The notes below the pieces were generated by a model. The model did no database searches. It was not told the origin of the DNA and worked only from the letters and a program-made list of their open reading frames with translations. The position numbers were made by a program, and so were the translations under genes. A stretch of DNA of 41,422 bases from Duncaniella sp. Lineage in GTDB: Bacteria; Bacteroidota; Bacteroidia; Bacteroidales; Muribaculaceae. This document shows, piece by piece, positions 14,694-21,589 of the stretch; the first letter of the stretch is position 1, and every line of letters starts with the position of its first letter. Where the stretch lies: contig JAIDCC010000037.1 of assembly GCA_029056055.1 (NCBI GenBank), forward strand, positions 1 through 41,422. Reading direction: 5' to 3'.

Positions 14694-16151
14694 TTAGATT
14701 ACCTTTATATAATAAGTATAGATTACGCGACCTTTTGGGCTTGAGCTGTCAACCTGAAGCGCCAGTTTGACAGATGCCGCCAGAGAGGGATTGTCGGTCC
14801 ACGTGAAGAACTCTTCAATCCGACTTCTGTTAACATTGGCCTCGGCTATCACCACTTGAGCCCGAATGAGGGCATTGGGATTGGCCGGCACCGCGAAATT
14901 TTTATCGAAATCGATAACGATTTCATCCCACCCTTTCAGATTCGGTCTTTTGGCCGCTTCGAGCGATACGTCTAAGAGCATCTTGACTTCAGGGGTTGAG
15001 ACACCGTCGGCAGCGCCGTTGAGAGCCCAATTCTGCATCACGCTATCCATGTCGGTGGTGTGGAGGGCAACATTTTCGATATCGTAGCCGTCCTGTGCCG
15101 AGAAGTCTACAAACAAGCCGCTGAGGAAATGGCTGTAGCGCAGGCTATCGGGAACGTTCGAATCAGAAAAAGTTATCGCATTTTGCGAAGCATTCTGCCA
15201 ATCTACGCCGAGAGGGTAGTATTCCGTCCTAAGAGACTCAAACCGGGCGTAGGCCTCGGAAGAGCCGTCTTCAAGAACATTGCTTACATTGTCGATATTT
15301 TTATCACCGTGGTAATTTCCGCCTTTCACGGGAGTGAGGTAGACTTTGCGTCCCGGTGTATCGTCGGGAGTCACTGGATAGTCAAATTCACGGCCGGCAA
15401 CCACAAACTTCGATATAGAAGGATCTACATCGCTGAGTGCTTGCTCCACCTGCTTGTTGAGCTGCGCCGTTGCATCGTCAAAAACCGTGACAAAAAGATA
15501 CTTTTGCTTGCCATATTCTTCAAACCCCCATTTGTAAAAGTAAATGTCGAAACCTTTGGCGAGCCATTCAGTGAACATCTTTTTGGCATAAGCACCCTTT
15601 TCTATCCTCTCACCTTTATATTCTTCGTAATCGGTGATGAGAACTGCCGGTTTACCGGATGTGTTTATCGCATCAAGAGTTTTCTCGATAGGTGCCATTT
15701 GATTTGAATAATTTTTTTTATCGAGAAGGTAGTTGTAGACCTCTGTGAATGGCATTTCGAGTGGTGTGATTTTGAGCTGAGCCAAACGGTAGAAGGTATT
15801 CTTGTCACTCGCCAACTTATTGATAAGACTCTTCAGTATCTGCTGGCATGTGGGGGTAGCGGTAGCGGGAGAGAAAGCGCAGTTCATCCCATCGGACATA
15901 TCGAAGTAGACATCCGCACCCTCTGAAGAAAGAAGAGCGGGCTGCTCGGCGGTTTGTTCAAGGTAGGTTTCGAGATGCGAGCGCTGAAACGTGTAGTTGT
16001 CACTGCGTGTCAAAAAATACACCACTGCTCCCACCAAAGCAAGAGCCGCGACGGCTACCACGGCAATCAGGATGCCGGAAGAGTTCTTTTTGCCGTTACC
16101 ACCCCTTCCACGAGTGCGAGAAGACTGGTTTGACTGATTTCGACGAGCCAT
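14694..16151 (-). CDS. Single-pass membrane protein with vWA-like periplasmic domain
   Basis: A 485-residue protein, first in the seven-gene operon. A basic, Arg/Gly/Asn-rich N-terminal tail (1-24) is followed by one transmembrane helix (about 26-48), so the bulk should be periplasmic. Residues 81-89, VYFDMSDGM, end a hydrophobic strand with D-x-S-x-G-M, close to the metal-ion-dependent adhesion site (DxSxS) of von Willebrand A domains. A later strand, AVLITDYEEYKGERIEKG (about 169-186), resembles the acidic strand-end of that fold. The C-terminal third is beta-rich and not recognised. The vWA assignment is by motif only; a degenerate MIDAS or another Rossmann-like fold is possible. Context suggests it is the extracytoplasmic sensor or adhesion part of the system. 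Confidence 0.6.
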   Translation of the reverse strand: MARRNQSNQSSRTRGRGGNGKKNSSGILIAVVAVAALALVGAVVYFLTRSDNYTFQRSHLETYLEQTAEQPALLSSEGADVYFDMSDGMNCAFSPATATPTCQQILKSLINKLASDKNTFYRLAQLKITPLEMPFTEVYNYLLDKKNYSNQMAPIEKTLDAINTSGKPAVLITDYEEYKGERIEKGAYAKKMFTEWLAKGFDIYFYKWGFEEYGKQKYLFVTVFDDATAQLNKQVEQALSDVDPSISKFVVAGREFDYPVTPDDTPGRKVYLTPVKGGNYHGDKNIDNVSNVLEDGSSEAYARFESLRTEYYPLGVDWQNASQNAITFSDSNVPDSLRYSHFLSGLFVDFSAQDGYDIENVALHTTDMDSVMQNWALNGAADGVSTPEVKMLLDVSLEAAKRPNLKGWDEIVIDFDKNFAVPANPNALIRAQVVIAEANVNRSRIEEFFTWTDNPSLAASVKLALQVDSSSPKGRVIYTYYIKVI

Positions 16152-16422
16152 ATTAATCGGTTAAGAAAGTGATATAACTATTTTTAGATTTCAACTATGA
16201 TATATATGCAATGCTTGTGATTGTTATTTCAATAATATTTCTTTGCGGGATTAGATTTTTAGACTGCTAAATTACAAAAATTAATTTTAGATAACAAGAT
16301 TTTTATCAAATTTCTTTAAAAATAAATTGTGGTTGCTTGTAGGGTGGTGCACAATTTATGATAAAAAGTACTAGTGTTTGCATTTTTGCGACCAAAATGT
16401 TTGTGGTTACGGAAAAAATGTG
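16152..16422. other. AT-rich divergent intergenic region
   Basis: No gene is seen. The DNA is strongly AT-rich and separates the minus-strand seven-gene operon from gdhA. A near-consensus -7 for the operon is TAATTTTTG on the minus strand (16283 to 16275), one base longer than TAnnTTTG, with TTTG at 16310-16307. The spacing of 23 bases is long, so the operon promoter is not settled. Confidence 0.35.
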
Positions 16423-16430
16423 TAACTTTG
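16400..16430 (+). promoter_or_regulatory. Promoter of gdhA
   Basis: TTTG at 16400-16403 and TAACTTTG at 16423-16430 are spaced by 19 bases, an excellent match to the Bacteroidetes housekeeping promoter. Transcription would start near 16437, giving a leader of about 200 bases before the ATG at 16641. Confidence 0.75.
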
Positions 16431-16436
16431 TCGCGG

Positions 16437-16610
16437 TTTTGGGCTTGGCGGTTGCATTTTGCCGCACTTCGGTGCGGCGATTGAGACCGAGGGACGCAGG
16501 GGGACGAGGCTCGAAGCTGTAGCGCAAGAGGCCAAACGCAAGCCGAAGCGCAAGAGGCCAAGCCGAACCCCAATCCCGGCCCAAGCAGGGCGGGGATGAC
16601 ATATGTAAAT
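16437..16610 (+). repeat. gdhA leader with UUCG hairpin and short direct repeats
   Basis: GCCGCAC (16461-16467) pairs perfectly with GTGCGGC (16472-16478) around a TTCG tetraloop, a very stable hairpin. It lacks a T tract, so it is not a standard terminator. GCGCAAGAGGCCAA occurs at 16522-16535 and again at 16548-16561. The text looks like dispersed intergenic repeat DNA inserted in the leader rather than a known riboswitch. Confidence 0.45.
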
Positions 16611-16640
16611 ATTCATTATCAAATTTCATATCCACTGAGC

Positions 16641-17978
16641 ATGAATGCAGTAGCAGTGATCGACGATTTGAAGCGTCGTTTTCCCAATGAGCCGGAGTAT
16701 ATCCAGGCTGTCGAAGAGGTGCTTACCACCATCGAGGATGTCTATAACGAAAATCCCGAGTTTGAGCGTTACAATCTGATTGAGCGTCTCTGCATACCCG
16801 ACAGAATCTTTTCGTTCCGCGTGTCGTGGGTGGACGACAAGGGCAAGGTGCACAACAACATGGGCTACCGTGTGCAGCACAACAATGCCATCGGTCCCTA
16901 CAAGGGCGGCATCCGTTTCCACTCGTCGGTGAATCTGTCGATTCTGAAGTTTCTCGCGTTCGAGCAGACGTTTAAGAACTCGCTGACCACGCTGGCTATG
17001 GGCGGCGCGAAGGGCGGTTCTGATTTCTCGCCGCGCGGCAAGAGCGACATGGAGGTGATGCGTTTCTGCCAGGCGTTCATCACCGAGCTTTGGCGCCAGA
17101 TTGGCCCTGACACCGATGTGCCTGCGGGCGACATTGGCGTGGGTGGCCGCGAGGTTGGCTACATGTTCGGCCAGTACAAGAAGATGGCCCGCGAGTTTAC
17201 GGGCACCTTCACGGGCAAGGGCCTGGAGTTCGGCGGTTCGAAGATTCGTCCCGAGGCCACCGGCTATGGCAACGTCTACTTCCTGCTCGAAATGCTCAAG
17301 ACGCGTGGCATCGACATTGCCGGCAAGCGTGTGGCAATCTCGGGCTCGGGCAACGTGGCCACCTACACCGCCGAGAAACTCCTCTCGCTGGGCGCCAAGG
17401 TGGTGTCGATGTCAGACTCAAACGGTTCGATTTACGTGCCCGACGGTCTGACCCAGGAGCAGCTCGACTACATTTTCAAGCTGAAAAACATCTACCGCGG
17501 CCGTATCCGCGAGTTTGCCGAGGAATATGAGTGTCAGTACTTCGAGGGCGAGCGTCCCTGGCAGCATGTGGCCTGCGACATCGCCATGCCTTCGGCTACG
17601 CAGAACGAAATTGACGGCGACGACGCACGCGCGCTGATTGCCAACGGCTGCATCGCCGTGAGCGAGGGCGCCAACATGCCCTCTACGCCCGAGGCTATCC
17701 GTGAGTTCCAGAAAGCCAAGATTCTCTACGCTCCGGGCAAAGCCGCCAATGCCGGCGGTGTGTCGGTGTCGGGTCTGGAAATGGCTCAGAACTCTCAGAA
17801 GCTGTCGTGGACCGAGGAAGAGGTTGATGCCAAGCTCCGTCAGATTATGAGCGATATCCACGAGCAGTGCGTCAAGTATGGCACTGAAGAGGATGGCTAC
17901 ATCAACTACGTGAAGGGTGCCAACGTGGCCGGCTTCATGAAGGTGGCCCGTGCCATGATGGCTCAGGGCGTGCTCTAA
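16641..17978 (+). CDS. gdhA: NADP-type glutamate dehydrogenase
   Basis: A 445-residue hexameric-type glutamate dehydrogenase that makes glutamate from 2-oxoglutarate and ammonium, the main ammonium-assimilation route in many Bacteroidales. The substrate site is clear: PYKGGIRFH, then MGGAKGGSDFSPRGKSD with the catalytic lysine, and VPAGDIGVGGREVGYM. The Rossmann coenzyme loop is GSGNVATYTAEKL, followed by VSMSDSNGSIY. The frame is open to an ATG at 16596, but I chose 16641 because the protein then starts MNAVAVIDDLKRRF and has the normal family length. No Shine-Dalgarno is seen, as usual here. It is monocistronic, with a promoter at 16400-16430 and a strong terminator at 18006. Confidence 0.95.
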   Translation: MNAVAVIDDLKRRFPNEPEYIQAVEEVLTTIEDVYNENPEFERYNLIERLCIPDRIFSFRVSWVDDKGKVHNNMGYRVQHNNAIGPYKGGIRFHSSVNLSILKFLAFEQTFKNSLTTLAMGGAKGGSDFSPRGKSDMEVMRFCQAFITELWRQIGPDTDVPAGDIGVGGREVGYMFGQYKKMAREFTGTFTGKGLEFGGSKIRPEATGYGNVYFLLEMLKTRGIDIAGKRVAISGSGNVATYTAEKLLSLGAKVVSMSDSNGSIYVPDGLTQEQLDYIFKLKNIYRGRIREFAEEYECQYFEGERPWQHVACDIAMPSATQNEIDGDDARALIANGCIAVSEGANMPSTPEAIREFQKAKILYAPGKAANAGGVSVSGLEMAQNSQKLSWTEEEVDAKLRQIMSDIHEQCVKYGTEEDGYINYVKGANVAGFMKVARAMMAQGVL

Positions 17979-18005
17979 GAAAGGAGCCTGATAGAAATAC
18001 ATTGA

Positions 18006-18055
18006 CGCGGCCGGAGGGGAGGGCTTTCTCCCCCTTCCGGCCGCGCTTTCGTTTC
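18006..18055 (+). terminator. Terminator after gdhA
   Basis: CGCGGCCGGA (18006-18015) pairs perfectly with TCCGGCCGCG (18036-18045), with further G/C pairing inside. It is followed by CTTTCGTTTCC. It begins 28 bases after the gdhA stop. Confidence 0.75.
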
Positions 18056-18081
18056 CGGCCGAAAAAAAGTTTGCGCGGGTG

Positions 18082-18110
18082 TGTCACAAATCCCCGGCCT
18101 CGGCGTATTA
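18082..18110 (+). promoter_or_regulatory. Candidate ECF sigma autoregulatory promoter
   Basis: TGTCACA at 18082-18088 and CGTATTA at 18104-18110 are spaced by 15 bases and end 7 bases before the sigma-factor ATG. TGTCACA with a CGTC-like -10 at this spacing resembles promoters of some ECF sigma factors. Autoregulation is inferred from position and motif only. Confidence 0.4.
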
Positions 18111-18117
18111 GGAGTGT

Positions 18118-18594
18118 ATGGCAAACAAGGTGCTCATAGAAACATACGTTGCGCTGCGCGAGCGGCTTCACGCGGTGGCGCTCAGGATGCTCGGCGACGA
18201 GCCTGACGCCGACGACGCGGTGCAGGATGCTTTCGAGCATCTCTGGACGGCGCGCGAGGCCGCCGATTCCGACGAGGCGCGGTTTCGTCTGTTTGCCGTG
18301 CTTCGCAACGTCTGCGTGAGCCGCCTGCGTCAGCGGGGACGGTGGAGCGCCGACGAGGTGCCCGACCGCGGGGTGGCTCCGGCCATGCCCGACGAGGCCG
18401 AAGCGCTCAAGGAGCGGCTGATGAGGGTGCTCACTCCGCTGCAAAGGCGTGTCTTTGAGTTGGCCACGTTTGAGGAACTCGAGTATGACGAGATAGCCAG
18501 ACGGCTTGAGCTGACACAGGAGGCGGTGAGGGCCCACGTGAGCCGCGCGCGCCGCAAGGTGAGGGAGGCCTACGCAAAATGGGAAAACGAATAG
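18118..18594 (+). CDS. ECF-type RNA polymerase sigma factor
   Basis: A 158-residue sigma-70 family protein of extracytoplasmic-function type, with region 2 and region 4 only. Region 2 shows VALRMLGDEPDADDAVQDAFEHLW and FRLFAVLRNVCVSRLR. Region 4 shows LTPLQRRVFELATFEELEYDEIARRL-ELTQEAVRAHVSRARRKVREAY, the helix-turn-helix for the -35 element. The next gene, 24 bases downstream, encodes a likely anti-sigma membrane protein, the usual arrangement. No FecR or SusC homologue follows, so this is not a glycan-uptake sigma pair; an envelope or stress signal is more likely. Confidence 0.92.
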   Translation: MANKVLIETYVALRERLHAVALRMLGDEPDADDAVQDAFEHLWTAREAADSDEARFRLFAVLRNVCVSRLRQRGRWSADEVPDRGVAPAMPDEAEALKERLMRVLTPLQRRVFELATFEELEYDEIARRLELTQEAVRAHVSRARRKVREAYAKWENE

Positions 18595-18618
18595 CTTGAA
18601 AAAACATCTGAATGAGAT

Positions 18619-19149
18619 ATGAACGAGACACTTGACCTTAAGCAACTTGAGACGCTTGCGCGACTCTATCTCGACGGGCGGCTGACGCGGCTTGAAGAGA
18701 AGGAGCTGGAGTATGTGTTGATGCGCAGCGATGTCAGTTCGCCGCTTCTCGACGAGGTGCGCGAAGAGATGGCTGTGCTGACTATGCTGGGCGCCGGAGT
18801 GGCGGGTCGGCGCAAGCCCGTCGCGGGGCGCAAGCGTTTCGCTCGGGTGTGGCGTGTGTGGGTCGGGGTGGCTGCTGCCGCTTGTGCGGCGATAGTCTTC
18901 ACGGTCGGAGCCACGCGCGGGGTAAAGTCTGCCGACACCGACGACGCGATGGTCTATGTGTGTGTCGATGGCCGCGAACTTTCGTCTGCTGAGGCCGCGC
19001 GGGTGGCCGCCGAGGCTGAGGCTCGCGATTTGGCAATGGTGGCACAACTCATGGCCGAGGCGCGCCGGGAAAGTGAACTCGTGACGCAGACACTGGTCGA
19101 TGCTGAACGCATGCGCTCGCTCGACGAGGCTATGATAAGTATGCAATGA
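18619..19149 (+). CDS. Probable anti-sigma factor (single-pass membrane protein)
   Basis: A 176-residue protein. Residues 1-65 form a helical cytoplasmic region (LKQLETLARLYLDGRLTRLEEKELEYVL) of the kind that binds sigma factors; it lacks a zinc-binding HxxxCxxC motif. One transmembrane helix spans about 76-97 (VWVGVAAAACAAIVFTVGA), after a basic GRKRFARVWR stretch that sets N-in topology. The C-terminal part is predicted periplasmic and is a long Ala/Glu-rich helix (about 128-170). It follows the ECF sigma gene by 24 bases. The function is inferred from position and topology. Confidence 0.65.
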   Translation: MNETLDLKQLETLARLYLDGRLTRLEEKELEYVLMRSDVSSPLLDEVREEMAVLTMLGAGVAGRRKPVAGRKRFARVWRVWVGVAAAACAAIVFTVGATRGVKSADTDDAMVYVCVDGRELSSAEAARVAAEAEARDLAMVAQLMAEARRESELVTQTLVDAERMRSLDEAMISMQ

Positions 19150-19247
19150 GCCGCAACCCTATTCCCAAACGTGCTCCACGCGCAACGAATGGCGCGGACG
19201 TTTTTCGTACAGACAATCCGGAACTTTTCTTAAATATCCGATAATAC

Positions 19248-19631
19248 ATGAAATCTTTCTTACTTACAATCCTTATGGCTGCAGGGGCGGTGACTGCGCT
19301 CGCCACTCCGCCCAATCTGGCGGTGGAGAGCGTGTTCACGCGCACCGAGCTTCGACGCACCGGTTACGATATCACCATCACGCGACAGCCAAACAATTAC
19401 TATCGTTCTATCAGTGCCGAACGCGACCCGAAACTTCTCAAGGAGGTCAGGGCTCTGTTTGAGAAAGACAGTAAGCGCGCCGACAATTACGTTGAACGTT
19501 ACGATGATGGCGACGAACGGCACGTGCTCAACATTCCCCACGAAGGACGCTATATCAACGTTGGGCTTTCGGTAGACAGCGACGGCTCGTTCCGACTTTT
19601 CGTGCAAGGCGAGCCCGAGGCGTTCAAATGA
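19248..19631 (+). CDS. Small exported protein, DUF6108-like
   Basis: A 127-residue protein with a signal peptide (MKSFLLTILMAAGAVTALA, cut before TPP). The mature part of about 108 residues includes YDITITRQPNNYYRSISAERD, a helix (PKLLKEVRALFEKDSKRADN), and paired strands ending SFRLFVQGE. It resembles small Bacteroidales proteins annotated DUF6108 that sit after an ECF sigma/anti-sigma pair; that family name is from memory. Being 98 bases after the anti-sigma gene, it may be an output or sensor of that pathway. Confidence 0.6.
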   Translation: MKSFLLTILMAAGAVTALATPPNLAVESVFTRTELRRTGYDITITRQPNNYYRSISAERDPKLLKEVRALFEKDSKRADNYVERYDDGDERHVLNIPHEGRYINVGLSVDSDGSFRLFVQGEPEAFK

Positions 19632-19676
19632 CGGCGGTCATCCGAATGAAAATCAGTAGTTTAATTTGATGGTAAG

Positions 19677-19711
19677 GCGGCGATGCGTGACACCTCACAC
19701 GCGTCGCCGTC
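19677..19711 (+). terminator. Hairpin after the sigma-factor cluster
   Basis: GGCGATGCGTG pairs with CACGCGTCGCC (one G-T) across a short loop. It has no clear T tract, so it is a weak terminator candidate. Confidence 0.35.
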
Positions 19712-19747
19712 TGTGTATGCGCGGGTCGGTATGTTATTTCTCGGTGA

Positions 19748-19860
19748 GCGTCAGCCTTTTTGGTGGTGGGGCAAGCTTTAGCGCAGCCCGCCCGCAGCCC
19801 GTGGGTTTGTCTTCGGGTGGTTGCCTCTTCCGGTGCGCGTCAGCCTTTTTGGCTTCTACA
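19748..19860. repeat. Dispersed repeat, 36 bases identical to the window's right end
   Basis: Positions 19754-19789 are identical to the reverse complement of 41387-41422, beginning GCCTTTTTGGTGGTGG. The 16-mer GCGTCAGCCTTTTTGG occurs twice here, at 19748 and 19837. The frames over it share the spurious peptide MVVGQALAQP with the far end of the window, a sign of a repeat and not of a protein. Confidence 0.7.
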
Positions 19861-19881
19861 CCCTCGCCGGCAGCGCTCGCT

Positions 19882-19998
19882 ATGGCGCTGCAAACCATAT
19901 GGCACAACATTACGCCGGAAGTTAAGAAGCAGGCACTTGACACACTCAGCGACTGGTTTGACGAAATTTCTCCCGACGACTTGAAGCTGTTTGATTGA
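19882..19998 (+). CDS. Possible 38-residue small protein
   Basis: An ATG at 19882 opens MALQTIWHNITPEVKKQALDTLSDWFDEISPDDLKLFD. The composition is that of a soluble helical protein, unlike the repeat-derived frames around it, and the frame ends 26 bases before a strong terminator. The open frame extends further upstream but runs through repeat DNA. It could be a real small gene or the tail of a decayed one; I do not recognise it. Confidence 0.25.
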   Translation: MALQTIWHNITPEVKKQALDTLSDWFDEISPDDLKLFD

Positions 19999-20024
19999 AC
20001 AGGTCGGTCGGCCTTAACAGAGTT

Positions 20025-20075
20025 ATAGTGGGACGTTCAGCGACAAGAATCGTGGAACGTCCCACTATTGTTTTG
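20025..20075 (+). terminator. Strong rho-independent terminator
   Basis: A 14-bp near-perfect stem, ATAGTGGGACGTTC (20025-20038) with GAACGTCCCACTAT (20055-20068), is followed by TGTTTTG. It closes the region that holds the small frame and the dispersed repeat, and insulates the next gene. Confidence 0.8.
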
Positions 20076-20125
20076 AGAGCGGGATATTTTTTGAGGGGGG
20101 TGGGGGATATGTCGGGAAAAATGCG

Positions 20126-20133
20126 TAATTTTG
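20126..20133 (+). promoter_or_regulatory. -7 box directly before the DUF3822 start
   Basis: TAATTTTG fits TAnnTTTG and ends 4 bases before the ATG at 20138, so transcription would begin at or next to the start codon. No -33 TTTG at the right distance is seen. This suggests a leaderless message. Confidence 0.5.
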
Positions 20134-20137
20134 CAGT

Positions 20138-20953
20138 ATGCTGACTCAGGACTTAATTTCAGATACTTCTCAATTCAAGCTTTTGCTGCGTGTGAGCGGC
20201 GAGGGGGCACACGCCGTGGTCTACTCGCCCGATGCCGACGGCTCGCTTATCAACGCGCCGCTGAGCTATGGAGCGTCGGCGTCGGATGACGCCGCCAAGG
20301 CCCTTCAAGAGGCGGTGTATGACAATCCGCTCCTGCTTTCCGATTTCAAAGATGTGACGGTGGTGATAGAGCCTCGTGTGGTGACTCCGATGCCCGAGGT
20401 GCTTTCGGCTGAGACCCGACGCGAGGCGTTGGGTTTTCTGACCGACCTGACGGCGTGCGACGTGCTTGAAGACCGCACGGGTCTCAACGGCTCGGTGTTT
20501 GTCGGGGCGGTGGGTCACGATGTCCTGACCTTCCTGCGCCGCACGTTCCCTACGGCCACGCTGACCACCCACCTCGGGGCGTTGAGCCGCTACTTTGCGT
20601 CGCGTCTCGGGCAGGGCAATCAGCCGCGAATGCTTGCCGCATTCCGCCCGGAAGCGGTAGACCTGATAGCCGTGAGGGGTCACAAGCTTCTGATGGCCAA
20701 CACGTTCAGATTTTCCGACACGGCCGACGCGGTCTATTACATTCTGGCCTCCCGCCGCGAATTGGGCCTCGATACCGAGGGGTGCGACCTGACGCTGACG
20801 GGCTACCGCCCTCACCGCGATGCCGTGACGCCCGAGCTTCGCCGTTTCATCGAGCGGGTGTTGCCGCTGATTTTTCCCCCCGAATTGTTTAAGGCGGGCA
20901 AGGATGCGCTCCTTGCTCCGTTCGACCTCATGATTTCTTCGCTATGCGTATAA
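20138..20953 (+). CDS. DUF3822 family protein
   Basis: A 271-residue protein of the Bacteroidetes-specific DUF3822 family, regularly encoded directly before rsmD. The visible pattern is an ASKHA-like duplicated alpha/beta protein: an N-terminal FKLLLRVSGEGAHAVVYSP strand pair, a middle VFVGAVGHDVLTFLRRTFPTATLTTHLGALSRYF, then VDLIAVRGHKLLMANTFRFSDTADAVYYIL. This resembles pilus-assembly-type actin folds, without a clear ATP site. The function is unknown. The end overlaps rsmD by 10 bases, so the two genes are translationally coupled. Confidence 0.8.
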   Translation: MLTQDLISDTSQFKLLLRVSGEGAHAVVYSPDADGSLINAPLSYGASASDDAAKALQEAVYDNPLLLSDFKDVTVVIEPRVVTPMPEVLSAETRREALGFLTDLTACDVLEDRTGLNGSVFVGAVGHDVLTFLRRTFPTATLTTHLGALSRYFASRLGQGNQPRMLAAFRPEAVDLIAVRGHKLLMANTFRFSDTADAVYYILASRRELGLDTEGCDLTLTGYRPHRDAVTPELRRFIERVLPLIFPPELFKAGKDALLAPFDLMISSLCV

Positions 20954-21504
20954 TTTCCGGAAAGTACGGGCGGAGACGTTTCGACGTCCCCACCAACATC
21001 ACCGCGCGCCCTACGACTGACTTTGCGCGCGAGAACATATTCAACGTAATCGCCAACATGACCGACATCGAGGGCGCGACGGTGACCGACCTCTTCGCGG
21101 GGACGGGAGCCGTGTCGTTTGAATTTCTGTCGCGCGGCGCGGCCGAGGTGACCGCTGTTGAGAAGTCGCCCATCCAGAGCCGTTTCATCCGCAAGGTGGC
21201 CGACACGCTTGGCGACAAGAATCTTCATCTCGTGCGCGGCGACGTGTTTAAGTTTCTCGCCACGGCGCGCGGCCCCGTCGACATAGTTTTCGCCGACCCT
21301 CCCTACAATCTCGACCGTTTCGACGAAGTGGCTCCGGCGGTGATGGCGTCGGGGCTGGTAGGCCCGGGGACGCTCTTCATCCTCGAACACTCGCGCGAGC
21401 GGAGCTATCAGGAGCATCCGTGGTTTCACTCCCACAGGGCCTATGGCTCGGTAAATTTCTCGATTTTCGAAGTCGGGGGAGAAGCAGTGAGCAGTGAGGA
21501 GTAA
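20944..21504 (+). CDS. rsmD: 16S rRNA (guanine(966)-N2)-methyltransferase RsmD
   Basis: A 186-residue SAM-dependent methyltransferase that modifies G966 (E. coli numbering) of 16S rRNA in the small subunit. It shows the family start MRIISGKYGRRRFDVP, then RPTTDFARENIFNVI, the SAM-binding motif VTDLFAGTGAVSFEFLSRGA, the acidic strand end VTAVEKS, and the catalytic DPPY in VFADPPYN. The length fits the family (about 180-200). It starts inside the end of the DUF3822 gene (ATG at 20944). Confidence 0.93.
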   Translation: MRIISGKYGRRRFDVPTNITARPTTDFARENIFNVIANMTDIEGATVTDLFAGTGAVSFEFLSRGAAEVTAVEKSPIQSRFIRKVADTLGDKNLHLVRGDVFKFLATARGPVDIVFADPPYNLDRFDEVAPAVMASGLVGPGTLFILEHSRERSYQEHPWFHSHRAYGSVNFSIFEVGGEAVSSEE

Positions 21505-21508
21505 GCAG

Positions 21509-21589
21509 ATTCCTCTGATAACTCTGATTCCTCTGATAGCTCTGATAACTTTGATTCCTCTGATAACCCCGATTCCTCTGATAACCTCC
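21509..21589. repeat. 18-bp tandem repeat after rsmD
   Basis: The unit ATTCCTCTGATAACYCYG is repeated four times (starting at 21509, 21527, 21554 and 21572); the second copy carries an extra 9 bases. It lies between the converging ends of rsmD and the DUF695 gene. Confidence 0.8.

Noticed and set aside
5613-16151. Phage tail or contractile injection system
   Set aside because: No sheath, tube, baseplate or spike proteins are recognisable in the operon.
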